Below, piece by piece: positions 29,338-37,312 of a stretch of DNA of 64,000 bases (its first letter is position 1; each line of letters begins with the position of its first letter). The stretch lies in the NCBI GenBank assembly GCA_012295275.1, contig CM022679.1, positions 11,927,915 through 11,991,914 on the forward strand, written 5' to 3'. The notes under the pieces were generated by a model that saw only the letters and a list, made by a program, of their open reading frames with translations, was not told where the DNA came from and made no database searches. This DNA is from Chrysomallon squamiferum. Taxonomy: Eukaryota > Mollusca > Gastropoda > Neomphalida > Peltospiridae. The position numbers were made by a program, and so were the translations under genes.

Positions 29338-30260
29338 GTTTCATAATTCTGAGATGAATTAAGACTAATTATTATTTTAAAACAGTTTTTTGATTGTCAT
29401 CTTCTTGACAGTATTAGAATATGTAATAATTTTAACTAATCATTGCCAGGATAAAATAAAACTATGAAAATGATTATGACTTCTTCTGCACACAGATCTA
29501 AGTAGTAACAGTCAAATGGGAGATGTTCTTGGAGGTGCCATTGGTAGTGGAGTTGCATTACTTACTGTTTTACTTATTATCACTGGATGTGTAGTGAGGA
29601 AAAGGTGAGAAATAAAACCTTTTTTTTGTCAGTCTTGTGTGTTCATTCTGAACTTTTTGCAGAAGTTCAGTGAAAGTTAAAGATAATGTAGCTTTCTGAG
29701 ACTTTGTTTCTTACAAAAAAAAAAAAATATACATAATTCTTGGTGCCTTGAAGAACATCACATACTTTTCAGCTTTTTTTATAATTTAATGATTATTTTC
29801 AGTCAAAATAACGTTGATGGCAATGGGATAATTTAAAATGTTTTGTGGTGATCTTCGGAATTTTTATTGACTAATTGGTGTTTTTGGTTAAGGGTTACTA
29901 TTCTAATGATATTCAGAAATGCTGCTAGTGTAGGTTTATAAAATTATAATTAACAAAATGTAAAAGAATATGAATAAAATGGTATTTTATATTTTTTTAA
30001 ATATAAGGAGTCAGGATAAAAAGAAATTAATGAAATCGACAAGGAGCATCAATTCTGAATTTCCTTCATTTCCTTCATTTCTGGGTCCCATGGAGTCCTT
30101 GCCGTACCTTGCGTACAAAAGTCAGTATTTAAATCCAATGTTTGACAATACGGAAATGATTGACTACTATAATCCAACTGGAATCAGTGCATTTGACACA
30201 CCACAGTTTATACCTTACACAGATGATGCAATGCCACCAGAAGAACAAAATCATCCTTGA
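99..30260 (+). CDS. Giant multidomain type I membrane protein (EGF / pentraxin-LamG / HYR / GCC2-GCC3), 5' partial
   Basis: I assembled 44 exons with GT-AG borders and matching phases: 99-237, 446-576, 1133-1348, 1654-1890, 3040-3164, 3529-3722, 4032-4159, 4464-4577, 4825-4968, 5782-5947, 7458-7652, 8330-8589, 8942-9076, 9420-9515, 9968-10156, 10988-11210, 11813-11897, 12888-12984, nineteen GCC2/GCC3 exons from 13140 to 25267, then 26289-26553, 27445-27538, 27806-27899, 28262-28405, 28975-29088, 29496-29604, 30008-30260. The sum is 7055 nt and stays in frame to TGA. The first codon is split by the preceding intron, so signal peptide and start lie upstream of the window. Domain content resembles SVEP1-type extracellular proteins, but here EGFs come first, the GCC2/GCC3 array is far longer and a transmembrane helix ends the protein. 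A role in adhesion or ligand binding at the cell surface is inference. Introns are AT-rich and hold simple repeats, one SINE and one exon relic. Small or alternative exons could have been missed. Confidence 0.85.
767..806 (+). repeat. (TG)n microsatellite
   Basis: TG dinucleotide repeat with one TATG interruption in an EGF-block intron. Confidence 0.9.
5782..8589 (+). CDS. Pentraxin / laminin-G-like domain, three exons
   Basis: Exons 5782-5947, 7458-7652 and 8330-8589 (phases 1-2, 2-2, 2-1) encode about 205 residues. Recognisable landmarks of the pentraxin/concanavalin-like fold are a strand ending in MFWI near 5887, the W-x-H-I-A-V-T-W segment followed by a D-G-K-Y-x-L-x-V-N-G turn (about 7550-7610), and G-Y-I-S-Q-L-T-V-W followed by V-L-S-D-D-E-I (about 8360-8415). 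The last 60 residues have two Cys and look like a linker. Pentraxin-like domains in SVEP1-type proteins sit among EGF repeats, as here. The 1.5-kb intron between the first two exons contains a mollusc-type SINE at 7063-7300. Confidence 0.75.
7063..7300 (+). mobile_element. Mollusc-type tRNA-derived SINE in an intron
   Basis: The segment starts with a degenerate tRNA-like head containing a GGTAGAACAC-type A box, followed by a decayed B-box region. It then has a body with the phrase GTGCATATAAAAG and TGCTGCTAACTGAAAAA that I recognise from SINEs common in mollusc genomes, and runs into a short (CA)n tail near 7300-7318. It is diverged and so probably old. Family identity is from memory and should be confirmed by a repeat search. 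Confidence 0.55.
8942..9515 (+). CDS. HYR (hyalin repeat) domain, two exons
   Basis: Exons 8942-9076 and 9420-9515 (both phase 1-1) give about 77 residues. The pattern fits the HYR family: a C-P near the start, alternating hydrophobic strands, a G-x-Y-x-V-x-Y-x-A-x-D turn, then G-N-x-x-x-C-x-F-x-V-x-V. The Asp/Gly-Asn turn and the closing C-x-F-x-V-x-V are the diagnostic parts. HYR domains are immunoglobulin-like folds often found next to CCP domains in SVEP1 and hyalin-like extracellular proteins. A single copy is present here. Confidence 0.75.
9968..10156 (+). CDS. Cys-rich exon after HYR, possibly a divergent CCP/sushi unit
   Basis: One phase 1-1 exon of 189 nt encodes 63 residues with five Cys. 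Its place directly after a HYR domain is where CCP (sushi) domains occur in SVEP1-like proteins, and the Cys number is near that of CCP, but the usual Trp/Gly spacing is not clear. I therefore do not assign a family. Exon borders and frame are well supported by the acceptor at 9966-9967 and the GTGAG donor at 10157. Confidence 0.55.
10988..12984 (+). CDS. Unnamed three-exon module, copy 1 (before the GCC2/GCC3 array)
   Basis: Exons 10988-11210, 11813-11897 and 12888-12984 have phases 1-2, 2-0 and 0-1 and encode about 135 residues: a strand-like segment with V-S-I-K-I-K-Y, a Lys/Leu-rich likely helix, a short Cys-containing stretch, then a helical A-P-L-E-I-I-K-E-A segment and a Cys close to the end of the third exon. 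I do not recognise the family. A second module with the same exon-phase pattern lies at 26289-27899, again in front of a GCC2/GCC3 repeat. This copy has no run of basic residues. The introns (11898-12887 and others) carry nothing I can identify beyond AT-rich sequence and an AAT microsatellite. Confidence 0.7.
11398..11450 (+). repeat. (AAT)n microsatellite with poly-A lead
   Basis: A poly-A run passes into AAT/AATAAA triplets inside the intron of the unnamed module. A similar AAT tract lies at 29287-29337. Confidence 0.9.
13140..25267 (+). CDS. Tandem array of 19 GCC2/GCC3 (ephrin-receptor-like) Cys-rich repeats, one per exon
   Basis: Exons: 13140-13301, 14088-14243, 14568-14729, 15157-15318, 15444-15620, 16456-16617, 16920-17093, 17213-17377, 17723-17890, 18678-18833, 19687-19836, 20302-20466, 20810-20968, 21462-21620, 22209-22373, 22666-22830, 23525-23692, 24402-24566, 25100-25267. 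Each is 150-177 nt, starts and ends in phase 1, and encodes one unit of 50-59 residues with the GCC2/GCC3 pattern C-x-x-G-x-x/Y ... C-x-x-C-x-x-G-x-Y-x ... C-x-x-C-x-x-x-x-T-T ... C. Such repeats occur in SVEP1, SCUBE and ephrin-receptor-like proteins, normally in small numbers. Many N-x-S/T sequons suggest heavy N-glycosylation. Because every exon is symmetric, exons can be gained or skipped without changing frame. An exon fragment relic lies at 21244-21274. Confidence 0.88.
21244..21274 (+). pseudogene. Relic of a GCC2/GCC3 exon start inside an intron
   Basis: These 31 bases match 30 of 31 bases at 17209-17239, which are the acceptor AG and first codons of the eighth GCC2/GCC3 exon. The match breaks off after 21274, and no Cys pattern continues, so the copy is not a usable exon. 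It lies in the intron before the fourteenth repeat (21462). Confidence 0.75.
21622..21704 (+). repeat. (GT)n microsatellite touching a 5' splice site
   Basis: About 80 bp of GT repeats begin inside the donor GTAAGTGTGT of the GCC2/GCC3 exon that ends at 21620. Interruptions occur near its end. Confidence 0.95.
26289..27899 (+). CDS. Unnamed three-exon module, copy 2, with RRRR furin-type site
   Basis: Exons 26289-26553, 27445-27538 and 27806-27899 have phases 1-2, 2-0, 0-1, the same as the module at 10988-12984. The first exon encodes strand-like I-K-I-S-M-S-F-Q-F-R-V, a helix with V-I-A-V-L-K-E-F, a Cys pair, and then Q-R-R-R-R-D with the four Arg codons at 26489-26500. R-x-x-R / R-x-K/R-R is the known proprotein-convertase consensus, so cleavage is plausible, but it is not shown. 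The two following exons hold N-glycosylation sequons. I do not recognise the family; a SEA-like self-processing fold was considered but the typical G-SVVV cleavage motif is absent. Confidence 0.7.
28262..29088 (+). CDS. Twentieth GCC2/GCC3 repeat followed by a membrane-proximal EGF
   Basis: Exon 28262-28405 (phase 1-1, 144 nt) is one further GCC2/GCC3 unit with the C-P-P-G-T start and paired C-x-x-C motifs, separated from the main array by the second unnamed module. Exon 28975-29088 (phase 1-1) encodes a compact EGF with C-x(5)-Y-C-x-N-G-G-T-C ... C-x-C ... Y-Y-G-x-x-C. This EGF is next to the transmembrane exon, the usual stalk position. The intron 28406-28974 contains no other signal that I can support. 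Confidence 0.82.
29496..30260 (+). CDS. Transmembrane helix and cytoplasmic tail of the giant membrane protein (C-terminus)
   Basis: Exon 29496-29604 encodes a Gly/Val/Leu/Ile-rich stretch of about 23 residues (roughly 29530-29592) with small residues G-G-A-I-G-S-G-V-A at its start, followed directly by the stop-transfer cluster V-R-K-R. The final exon 30008-30260 gives a basic juxtamembrane segment (K-K-K) and a tail rich in Tyr, Phe and Pro, including N-P-M-F (near 30138) and Y-Y-N-P (near 30168), and an acidic end. NPxF/NPxY-type motifs are known binding sites for PTB domains or endocytic adaptors; that function is inference. The type I topology follows from extracellular Cys-rich domains on the N-terminal side. 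Confidence 0.85.
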
Positions 30261-30929
30261 TCTGCTGGCCAGCAACACTGCCATAAGGCCAAATCAACCA
30301 TTACTGATGGAAACTTAAAGCTGCTGAAAGGAAAACTGGACAAACATAATTTTATAAAAATATAAAAGTATCCTACACACCTACCTAAACACATACACAC
30401 AGACACACACATATACACTGGTTTTATGTACATTATCTTTGTCTTTGATTAAAAAAAGGTACAAGTAATCCTCAAAACAAAACAAAAAATCATAATCGCT
30501 TTAAAAATTATAGATAATCTTTCAGAAAAATGCTTATGTGTCCATGTATAATTAAAATGGACTTTCATTTTTGTTAGATGATTTGAAAATATAATAATAA
30601 TCTCATCTTACAACCTATAAATTAATAACAAATTGTGAAGTGCTATATCCTAAACTATATATAATGAAATTTGTTTTTCTAATTTTGTTTTGGTAATGTA
30701 TGTTTAGCTACATATTTGAACCCTTAAGCACTGGTGGTGGTATGACAGAAGATGTTTTTAATAATTTTGATATTTTATTTGTGACTGTTAATTAGTTAAT
30801 AGTCCCAAGTTGTAATAGACAGAAAAAAGTTGTATTTGATTCTTGGTGGTGGGGTAACATTCCTTATAATTAATCATTTTGATATTTTATATGCAACAGT
30901 TATACCTAATAGAAGTAATATTTACTATG

Positions 30930-31047
30930 TATTATTAATATTTTTGATATATGTACTACTATTATTAATATTTTTGATATATGTACTGCCTATTATTAAT
31001 ATTTTTGATATATGTACTACCTGTTATTAATATTTTTGATATTTTTA
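30930..31047 (+). repeat. 31-bp minisatellite, about four copies
   Basis: Four tandem units of 30-31 bp share the core TATTAATATTTTTGATATAT with GTACTAC between them; the last copy is degenerate. The tract lies about 670 bp after the stop codon of the giant gene and may be in its 3' UTR or just beyond. Wider AT-rich segments around it (about 30740-30800, 30860-30905 and 31120-31160) share AATTTTGATATTT-type phrases. Confidence 0.8.
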
Positions 31048-32152
31048 ATGTGTTAGATTAATTAATATATCCAAGAAGTCATAGCCAAATGAAATATTTA
31101 GATGTCACTGGAGATGATGTAACTGTAGTTGTTATTGATAATTTTGATATTTCATTTACAGTGGGTAATTAATTGATTATTGTTCTGATCATGTTTTCAA
31201 CATTGGTGTGTATGTTATAACACTGCATAATTTCAGTGCCTTCATGCTTTTTTATTAATTTTTCATAAGCCAACAGTTCAAATGTCTGTTACTGTTAGAA
31301 GATTTGATTTGTGAAGTCTGATTTAGGTTTCACAATAAGTAAGTTATTGTCAGCTATAAGCTTACTTGAATTCATCAGCTGGACAAATGAAATTTGCATT
31401 ACATGAAAAGATAATTTTTTATTTTAATTCTATATATATATTACCAATTAATAATAAAAATGTCTGTTTTTTTACCCATTATATTGCTAACAGTTTTATT
31501 GAATAATAAATATTAATGTATAAAATAATGACATTTTTGTTTCATTTGTTACAATTTTAAAAGTTGTATCAAATTAATTATTCTCATATACTCGGCTACA
31601 TATGATACACATATTTAACTTGGATCTTCAAATTCTTTTTCTCAAACAAATATATATACATAAATTTTTTGAATAAAAGATGAACATAATGACTTAAATA
31701 CAACTACTTTCACAAGCTTTAAAAGAAGCAATACTCATTTATATTTTTGTTAAACTATATTTTTTTTTATAATATAATCAGTATTGAAAATGACCTGTTT
31801 TTATTTTCAAAGCATTAAATTAAATATTTAAACTGCATGAATGGAAACCATTATCATGCACTTTTATTACTACCTCAATAAATCAGCATTAAAATTACAT
31901 TTACTTACTTTGAGTTGGCTAAATAATTTTTTTCCATTTCAAAACTGCATAAAAAATGTAGATTTCGCCTTAACAAATAAATGTATAACATTATTAATAT
32001 GAATCAAATTTCTGAGAGTATCTTCCTCCTGTAAATAAATATTTGGGAATATTATACTTTTGGGATCATTTCAGAATTAATGTCAAGTTTAAAGTTAGTT
32101 TTTTTGGACATTATTAGACAGAAATAATCAGTCTTTAAATAATGTTAGATTC

Positions 32153-32199
32153 TGACAGATTAGATATAACTTCAGTCTGAAGTTATATATAATCTGTTA
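32153..32199. repeat. Near-perfect hairpin with 23-bp arms
   Basis: Bases 32153-32175 and 32177-32199 are reverse complements with two mismatches around a one-base centre. The arms are AT-rich. No open frame overlaps. It could be a fold-back relic or a structured transcript element; the sequence does not decide. Confidence 0.75.
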
Positions 32200-32776
32200 A
32201 TAATCTTAGAAAACAAATGCAGAGCCAAAAGATGATGTCAGGTATAATATTATAGTTGAAGATTCTGTCTGGAATAGTTTATATATATACAAGGTGTCCT
32301 TGTTTTATTCCAGTTGAAAATAACGCCAGTTTACGTTTTTCTTAAAATCTCCAAAGTATGAGAAAAAAAAATTAAATTAAAAATTATCAAAAAAATTAAT
32401 TAAATTAAATTAACTTTAATATATATAATAAGAATGAATAAATAAAATATTTCAAACAAAATTTTCTTTAACTGTTTGAAAAAGTAATAAATTTAAAACA
32501 TATTTTAACTTGTATCACGAGCTTGCAAGGATTTGAGCCAGCGGTGGAAAGTGCTACAGTCATGCATAACATTTTAAAGTCAGCTTAGAGGCCTATTTAG
32601 ATTCTGTTGAAACTGCTTGTTGATAGGAAAGGATAATAAAACATCTTTGCAAAAGATTTCGCAGATTTGGCGCGAACAGATGAACAGAAGGATGAAGATG
32701 AAGCAGAATGTGTTTCGAAAATTATTGCCAGGATTGAAGTGTCATTTTTGAATGAAGCATCTTATAAAAATTTTAA

Positions 32777-33254
32777 TTTTAATTAAAAGACTGAGTCATT
32801 ATATCTCTCGTAATATATAATATATTAGTCCGGTGGCAGGGACCGATAAGCGTGCATTGCGGTCCGTACAAAGTTTTTTTGCTGTTTCTATACCTCCGAG
32901 ATGAGTTCTTTAAGAATCTGAATGATGCCACTCTGTCATCCTTGGGCAATCCGCACAATATGCAAATTAAGGCCGCCATTACTGAAAATCTTGTTTTCGT
33001 CAATATCTCAGTAACTATGCATGGTATCAAAATAATTTTGGTGTCTATCCCCATGTTTTGAGTGGTAAAGAATCAGATTAAGCCATTTCAGTCAAGATCA
33101 CACCAATATTTTCTGCAAAATATGCAAAAATCAACTTCAGTGTATATCCGAGTCGTTACAGAACATCCCCTTTATATATGCTGAGGCATCTTGCCATTAC
33201 TGATTTGATCAAACAAGTCACTTTCAACAACATTGTCACAGTCATCAACCCGTC
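32777..33254 (+). repeat. Left terminal inverted repeat of the 3.2-kb element
   Basis: The sequence reads inward from TTTTAATTAAAAGACTGAG to TCATCAACCCGTC and is matched in reverse complement by 35386-35973. Long exact blocks include the segments around 32936-33056 and 33205-33254. It lacks an internal duplication found in the right copy. Confidence 0.85.
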
Positions 33255-35385
33255 GGGTGTGCTCATTCCGGCAGTGTGCTTCTCCGTGACATCCACAAAC
33301 ATCCACAAACATGCTGTCGAACAGGGTGTATCCGTAGCACAACCACACCTTATCGTTTCCAGCACCTCCCTAGTGGAGCAACACTAATGTTTGGTTGCAA
33401 TGTTACTGGGATCAAGCATCTAGTACGTTCGTCACGTTCCCATCCGAACTAGACAGGATCTAATGCTGGAGGTTCTGAGTTGAGTGTTGATTTCCAAATA
33501 GCAGTCTGAATGTGCGCCCGCTTTACGTTCTCTTCGAATGCCTCTTTAGAAGGTGGAAGTGACTGAAGCTCTGGAGCCTTTGTCAAATTTTTTCTACCCA
33601 TCCTTCGCGACTAGACTTCTCCGCGGACCTCAGACCCTTTTGACCCCGTAGCAGGCAGCCATGAATGTTGTCGCTTATTCAATGATGTCACCTATGTCAT
33701 CAGATAATATGCCCAATTTGAGCAGTTCTACACCACTCTTAAGGACTTTGATGACGGTGCTTTTTCCTACTCCGAAGCACTGAGCCACGGTGTCACAGCC
33801 TGAGAGGGCATGGGCGGCTGGCAGTTGTGAAAGCAAGTGTCCATGTTCATTTGCACATTCCCCAATGTCTATAGTAGTTCGTTCAGCACTTGGTCCTTCC
33901 ATTGTAAGATGACAGGTCAGGTTCAACTTTGCGTAGAAATGCAGCAGGAGGACAAAACGTCTGTGTCCTCACATACGATGTTGATTCTTTTCACGCCACT
34001 TTCAGCTGCCTTAACCATTTGCTGTATGATTATTACATCCGCTTCTTCATGGCAAGTCATGAGATCTTCCCTACGGAAGACAATGCCATCCTGAATTACA
34101 ACTGGTACAGAGTCAGTAGAAGTAATGACCAGTATGTGTTCACCTGTGCTTTCTGGATCAAATTCTGACATATCATGTCTATGACCTGTACCTTATTCTC
34201 AGTTACTGTAAGGATAACCTTCTGGGGTGGCAATGGAGTATGTAACTGCAGTTTGTGTCGTCGGCTCGCTTCGTCACCAGCTCGAGCTGCCTGCGTTCCA
34301 CTTTTAATGCTGAAGTCGAAGTGGCGATCAAAGATCAGGTTTGTGTCCTGGCTTGCCACCTTTTCATCACATTCCTCGTGAAGCCGTTGACAAAATCTGC
34401 CCCAGTTCCTTGATTAGGCCAGTTTATGTCCCAAAGGATAGCACAGCCATCCAGTATTTCTACCTCTAATTTCTCAAACAAACGCTGGGACACAGTCACC
34501 TGCAGATTCTTCTTCAGCGTTGATTTCGTAGTTGCGATTTTCATTTTGCCTTCATCATCAAACACTGAGGTAGGCACGGGTGACAGTTCATGCGCAAGGA
34601 CAGTTTTGATATCAATATCTCGAGACTGATGCAACCCTAGTACCCGCGATTAGATGAGATTCATGTCATACACATTATTGTTCCCAACCCTTACTGCCTT
34701 TCTCTTCACTGCTATGGTCACCACCAACTTGGATAAGGATGCATTAAATCCGCCAGGCCAGCTGTTTTCAAATGACACAAGTTGACCATTCCCAATATCC
34801 ACTGCGTCATGTGCGTTCACCGTTTCAGGTGCAATCCGACCAGTAACGACATTGATCAAACCAACGGGATGACCAGTTGGATCCAGGGGATCGATGCAAG
34901 TCAGAAGTTTATCTCGTATCTTGACCCTGTCCTTGGCATCCGAAGTGATGCGTGATGGCTTCTCTTCTTTAATGACTCGTTACCTCCCTCTCTCCACTGT
35001 CATCGGACATGTCCGCGATATTTTGAACGATCATGCTGCAGGTGTGCATACTGTATACCCATCGTTTTAGGGTTTCGGGCTTCAGGGTTATGCCTATGAT
35101 TCCATTTGGACCATGCCCGTAACGCATGAAGGTTGTCTCTATCCACATGTCGGACCAGATCCCGTTCCAGAGTACCGGCTTGTGCCGCATGGTGTGTTCA
35201 CCTCTCATGAAGCTCTGAAGCACTTCAGGTGGGAGACGCTTCATTGTACTCAGGTAGTACAACCCGTATCTCGCGTAGTTGAAGTGAGCAGAGGCAAAAA
35301 AGTATGGCATCATTTGCTCTACTGCCCAGAGGTGGAGTGGCCAATCTGCCTCTCGTTCCGCCCGCACGAAGACCATCATGATGAA
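33156..35385 (-). pseudogene. Decayed C-terminal part of a widespread invertebrate gene family of unknown function
   Basis: Reading the minus strand from 35385 down to about 33156 gives a series of collinear open pieces in different frames: 35379-34969, about 34980-34650, 34634-34335, 34359-34096, 34171-33923, 33926-33675 and a Cys-rich end at 33365-33156. Between them are frameshifts and stops, so it is not a working gene. Motifs I recognise from a large family of uncharacterised proteins in molluscs, cnidarians and fish include R-A-E-R-E-x-D-W-P-L-H-L, M-R-H-x-P-x-x-W-N-G-I-W-S-D, T-F-M-R-Y-G-H-G-P, C-I-D-P-L-D-P, L-D-G-C-A-x-L-W, H-E-E-A-D-V-I, E-D-T-D-V-L, A-L-S-G-C-D-T-V-A and C-G-C-A-T-D-T-P-C. 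The spaced acidic residues are reminiscent of a PIN/FEN-like nuclease fold; this is inference. The family N-terminus is absent. Confidence 0.7.
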
Positions 35386-35973
35386 GACGGGTTGATGACT
35401 GTGACAATGTTGTTGAAAGTGACTTGTTTGAGGACTGAGTCAAATCAGTAATGGCAACATGTCTCAGCAAAAGTAAAGGGGATGTTCTGTAACGACTCGG
35501 ATATACACTGAAGTTGATTTTTGGTTTATTTTTCAGAAAAATATTGGACACCAAAATTATTTTGATACCATCTTGACTGAAATGGTGTGATCTTGACTGA
35601 AATGGCTTAATCTGATTCTTTACCACTCAAAACATGGGGATAGACACCAAAATTATTTTGATACCATGCATAGTTACTGAAATATTGACGAAAACAAGAT
35701 TTTCAGTAATGGCGGCCTTAATTTGCATATTGTGCGGATTGCCCAAGGATGACAGAGTGGCATCATTCAGATTCTTATAGAGCACATCTCAGAGGTATAG
35801 AAACAGCAAAAAAACTTTGTACGGACTGTATTGCAAGGTTCTCCAAAAATCTGGGGTTTGGCAACCGGACTATATGCAATTATTATGCAAACTGAATAAA
35901 AAAGAACTGCTATAAAAGCACTGATAACAATATATATTACGAGAGATATAATGAGTCAGTCTTTTAATTAAAA
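35386..35973 (-). repeat. Right terminal inverted repeat with an internal duplication
   Basis: This is the reverse complement of 32777-33254, but about 110 bp longer. Part of the difference is a local duplication: a 22-bp phrase beginning ACCAAAATTATTTTGATACC occurs at 35548 and again at 35646, each beside the phrase GACTGAAATGG. Extra AT-rich sequence at about 35860-35935 makes up the rest. Confidence 0.8.
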
Positions 35974-37148
35974 TGTCAGAACATCATAATCTGTCGCCAT
36001 TTTTGTCTTCAGAAGTGTAATCACGACATCTTTCTGTAGACGAAGGACTATCTACTTCAATAATATGTTTCTTGTTTCGTTAACAAAAGTCTTCTAGTCT
36101 GTTGAAATGTGCTACTGAGAGCTTAGAGATCATGTTTTCAAAACAGTATTTCGATCGAATTCAAAAAAAAAAAAAAATAATAATAATAATAATAATTAAA
36201 TTAAAAAAATAATAAAAAGAAACATAGAGAGAGATGAACACACATATACTAACTATATATATCATTTTAAAAAGTGAACGAATATGGGGTTTTGTAACAG
36301 AAAATATAATTATCTATGGATTTTATTTCATGGTGCAAACAAAATTATCATTGTTGATTTTTACTTTAGTTACATTAAGAATATTTCATCAACTAACGGA
36401 TTCTAAAGGAGACTAGCTATATACCCCCCAAACATTGTGGTGAAGAAATAGTGACATACGTCGATTTTTTAATTTTCAGTATATCATATTTGAAAATATT
36501 ATGCTTTATTATTATTATTATTATTTTTATATGACTATTGTTTTAATGTCAGTTAAAAGCTTATTACAATACTTTATCTTAACATTTCATAACTTGAGAA
36601 TGGTTATTAAATTTTATTATTTAATTTTTTCTCATGGGTTTTTTTATTATTATGTACATAGATAACACACAGAAATTCTGTGTGAAAACTGCTGTTTTTA
36701 AACAGGATAAGAATTATGGATGTTTAATTGGCAAAGAAAAGGTTATTTTCATGATCAAGGTTAAAACGTCAAATCGGTATGATTATGATATACATATTAG
36801 TATTTGCATATTAAATGATTTAATTATATTTTTAACTATTGGTAACCAAATGCAAATTTGCAGCAGATTTAATTAATTTTCTCACTTTTTTCTCTTATAT
36901 ATAAACTTTTAGTTATAAACAACTGTACTACCGCGCCATCGCGGCCGATCTTATTATATTAGTCGAAACCTTTAGCAAACAACAGTGAATTTCGTGAGAT
37001 AAATAGCCGACTGTGCATTCTGAAGATAAGAAAATGTCTTCATCTTACACTCACTACTTCATTAAAGCCTTTGGGGATCTTCCAACACGATCTTTGGCTC
37101 TGAATGTTTAACATAAAGATAGACACGTAGTTGTTTGTCATATGTCTT

Positions 37149-37312
37149 TATAAAGGGAAGCCTAAGGGACAAAAGGTTCAATATCTCTCTCGGAAAACGG
37201 CTGGCGGTGATGTATACAATTTATTGATAAACTCGGAGTACAAGTAAGTGGTCACTTACCTCTACAATTTTCAGCAAAGTCTACCGTCATATTCACAGAA
37301 TCACTGCAAGAA
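37149..37312 (+). promoter_or_regulatory. Candidate chitinase promoter and noncoding first exon
   Basis: The chitinase start codon lies only eight bases after an acceptor-like TTTTCAG (41290-41296), so an upstream noncoding exon is likely. At 37149-37154 there is TATAAA, with possible start sites about 25-30 bp later. Strong donors occur at 37244 (GTAAGT) and 37313 (GTAAGG). The local CpG content is higher than in flanking DNA. Assignment is inference; no transcript evidence is available. Confidence 0.25.

Larger units (their letters stand above)
30261..32776. other. Intergenic stretch downstream of the giant gene
   Basis: No coding sequence is supported. It holds the probable 3' UTR, a short AC-rich tract near 30380-30415, the 31-bp minisatellite, the 32153 hairpin, and very AT-rich DNA. 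I could not pick a polyadenylation site with confidence. An open frame of 48 codons at 32640-32786 with an acidic composition runs into the transposon end; it has no start codon and no recognisable family. Confidence 0.6.
32777..35973. mobile_element. 3.2-kb element with long terminal inverted repeats and a captured gene fragment
   Basis: The two ends are long inverted repeats: about 32777-33254 on the left and 35386-35973 on the right. Both outer ends carry the palindrome TTTTAATTAAAA followed by GACTGA/CTCATTATATCTCTCG. Because the border is palindromic I cannot separate target duplication from element end; TTAA or TA duplication would fit. The interior (33255-35385) has higher GC and CpG than its surroundings and contains a decayed reverse-strand gene. 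No transposase is recognisable, so the element is non-autonomous or a gene-carrying derivative. Superfamily is not assigned; piggyBac-like, Kolobok-like and other TTAA elements are possibilities. Confidence 0.8.
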
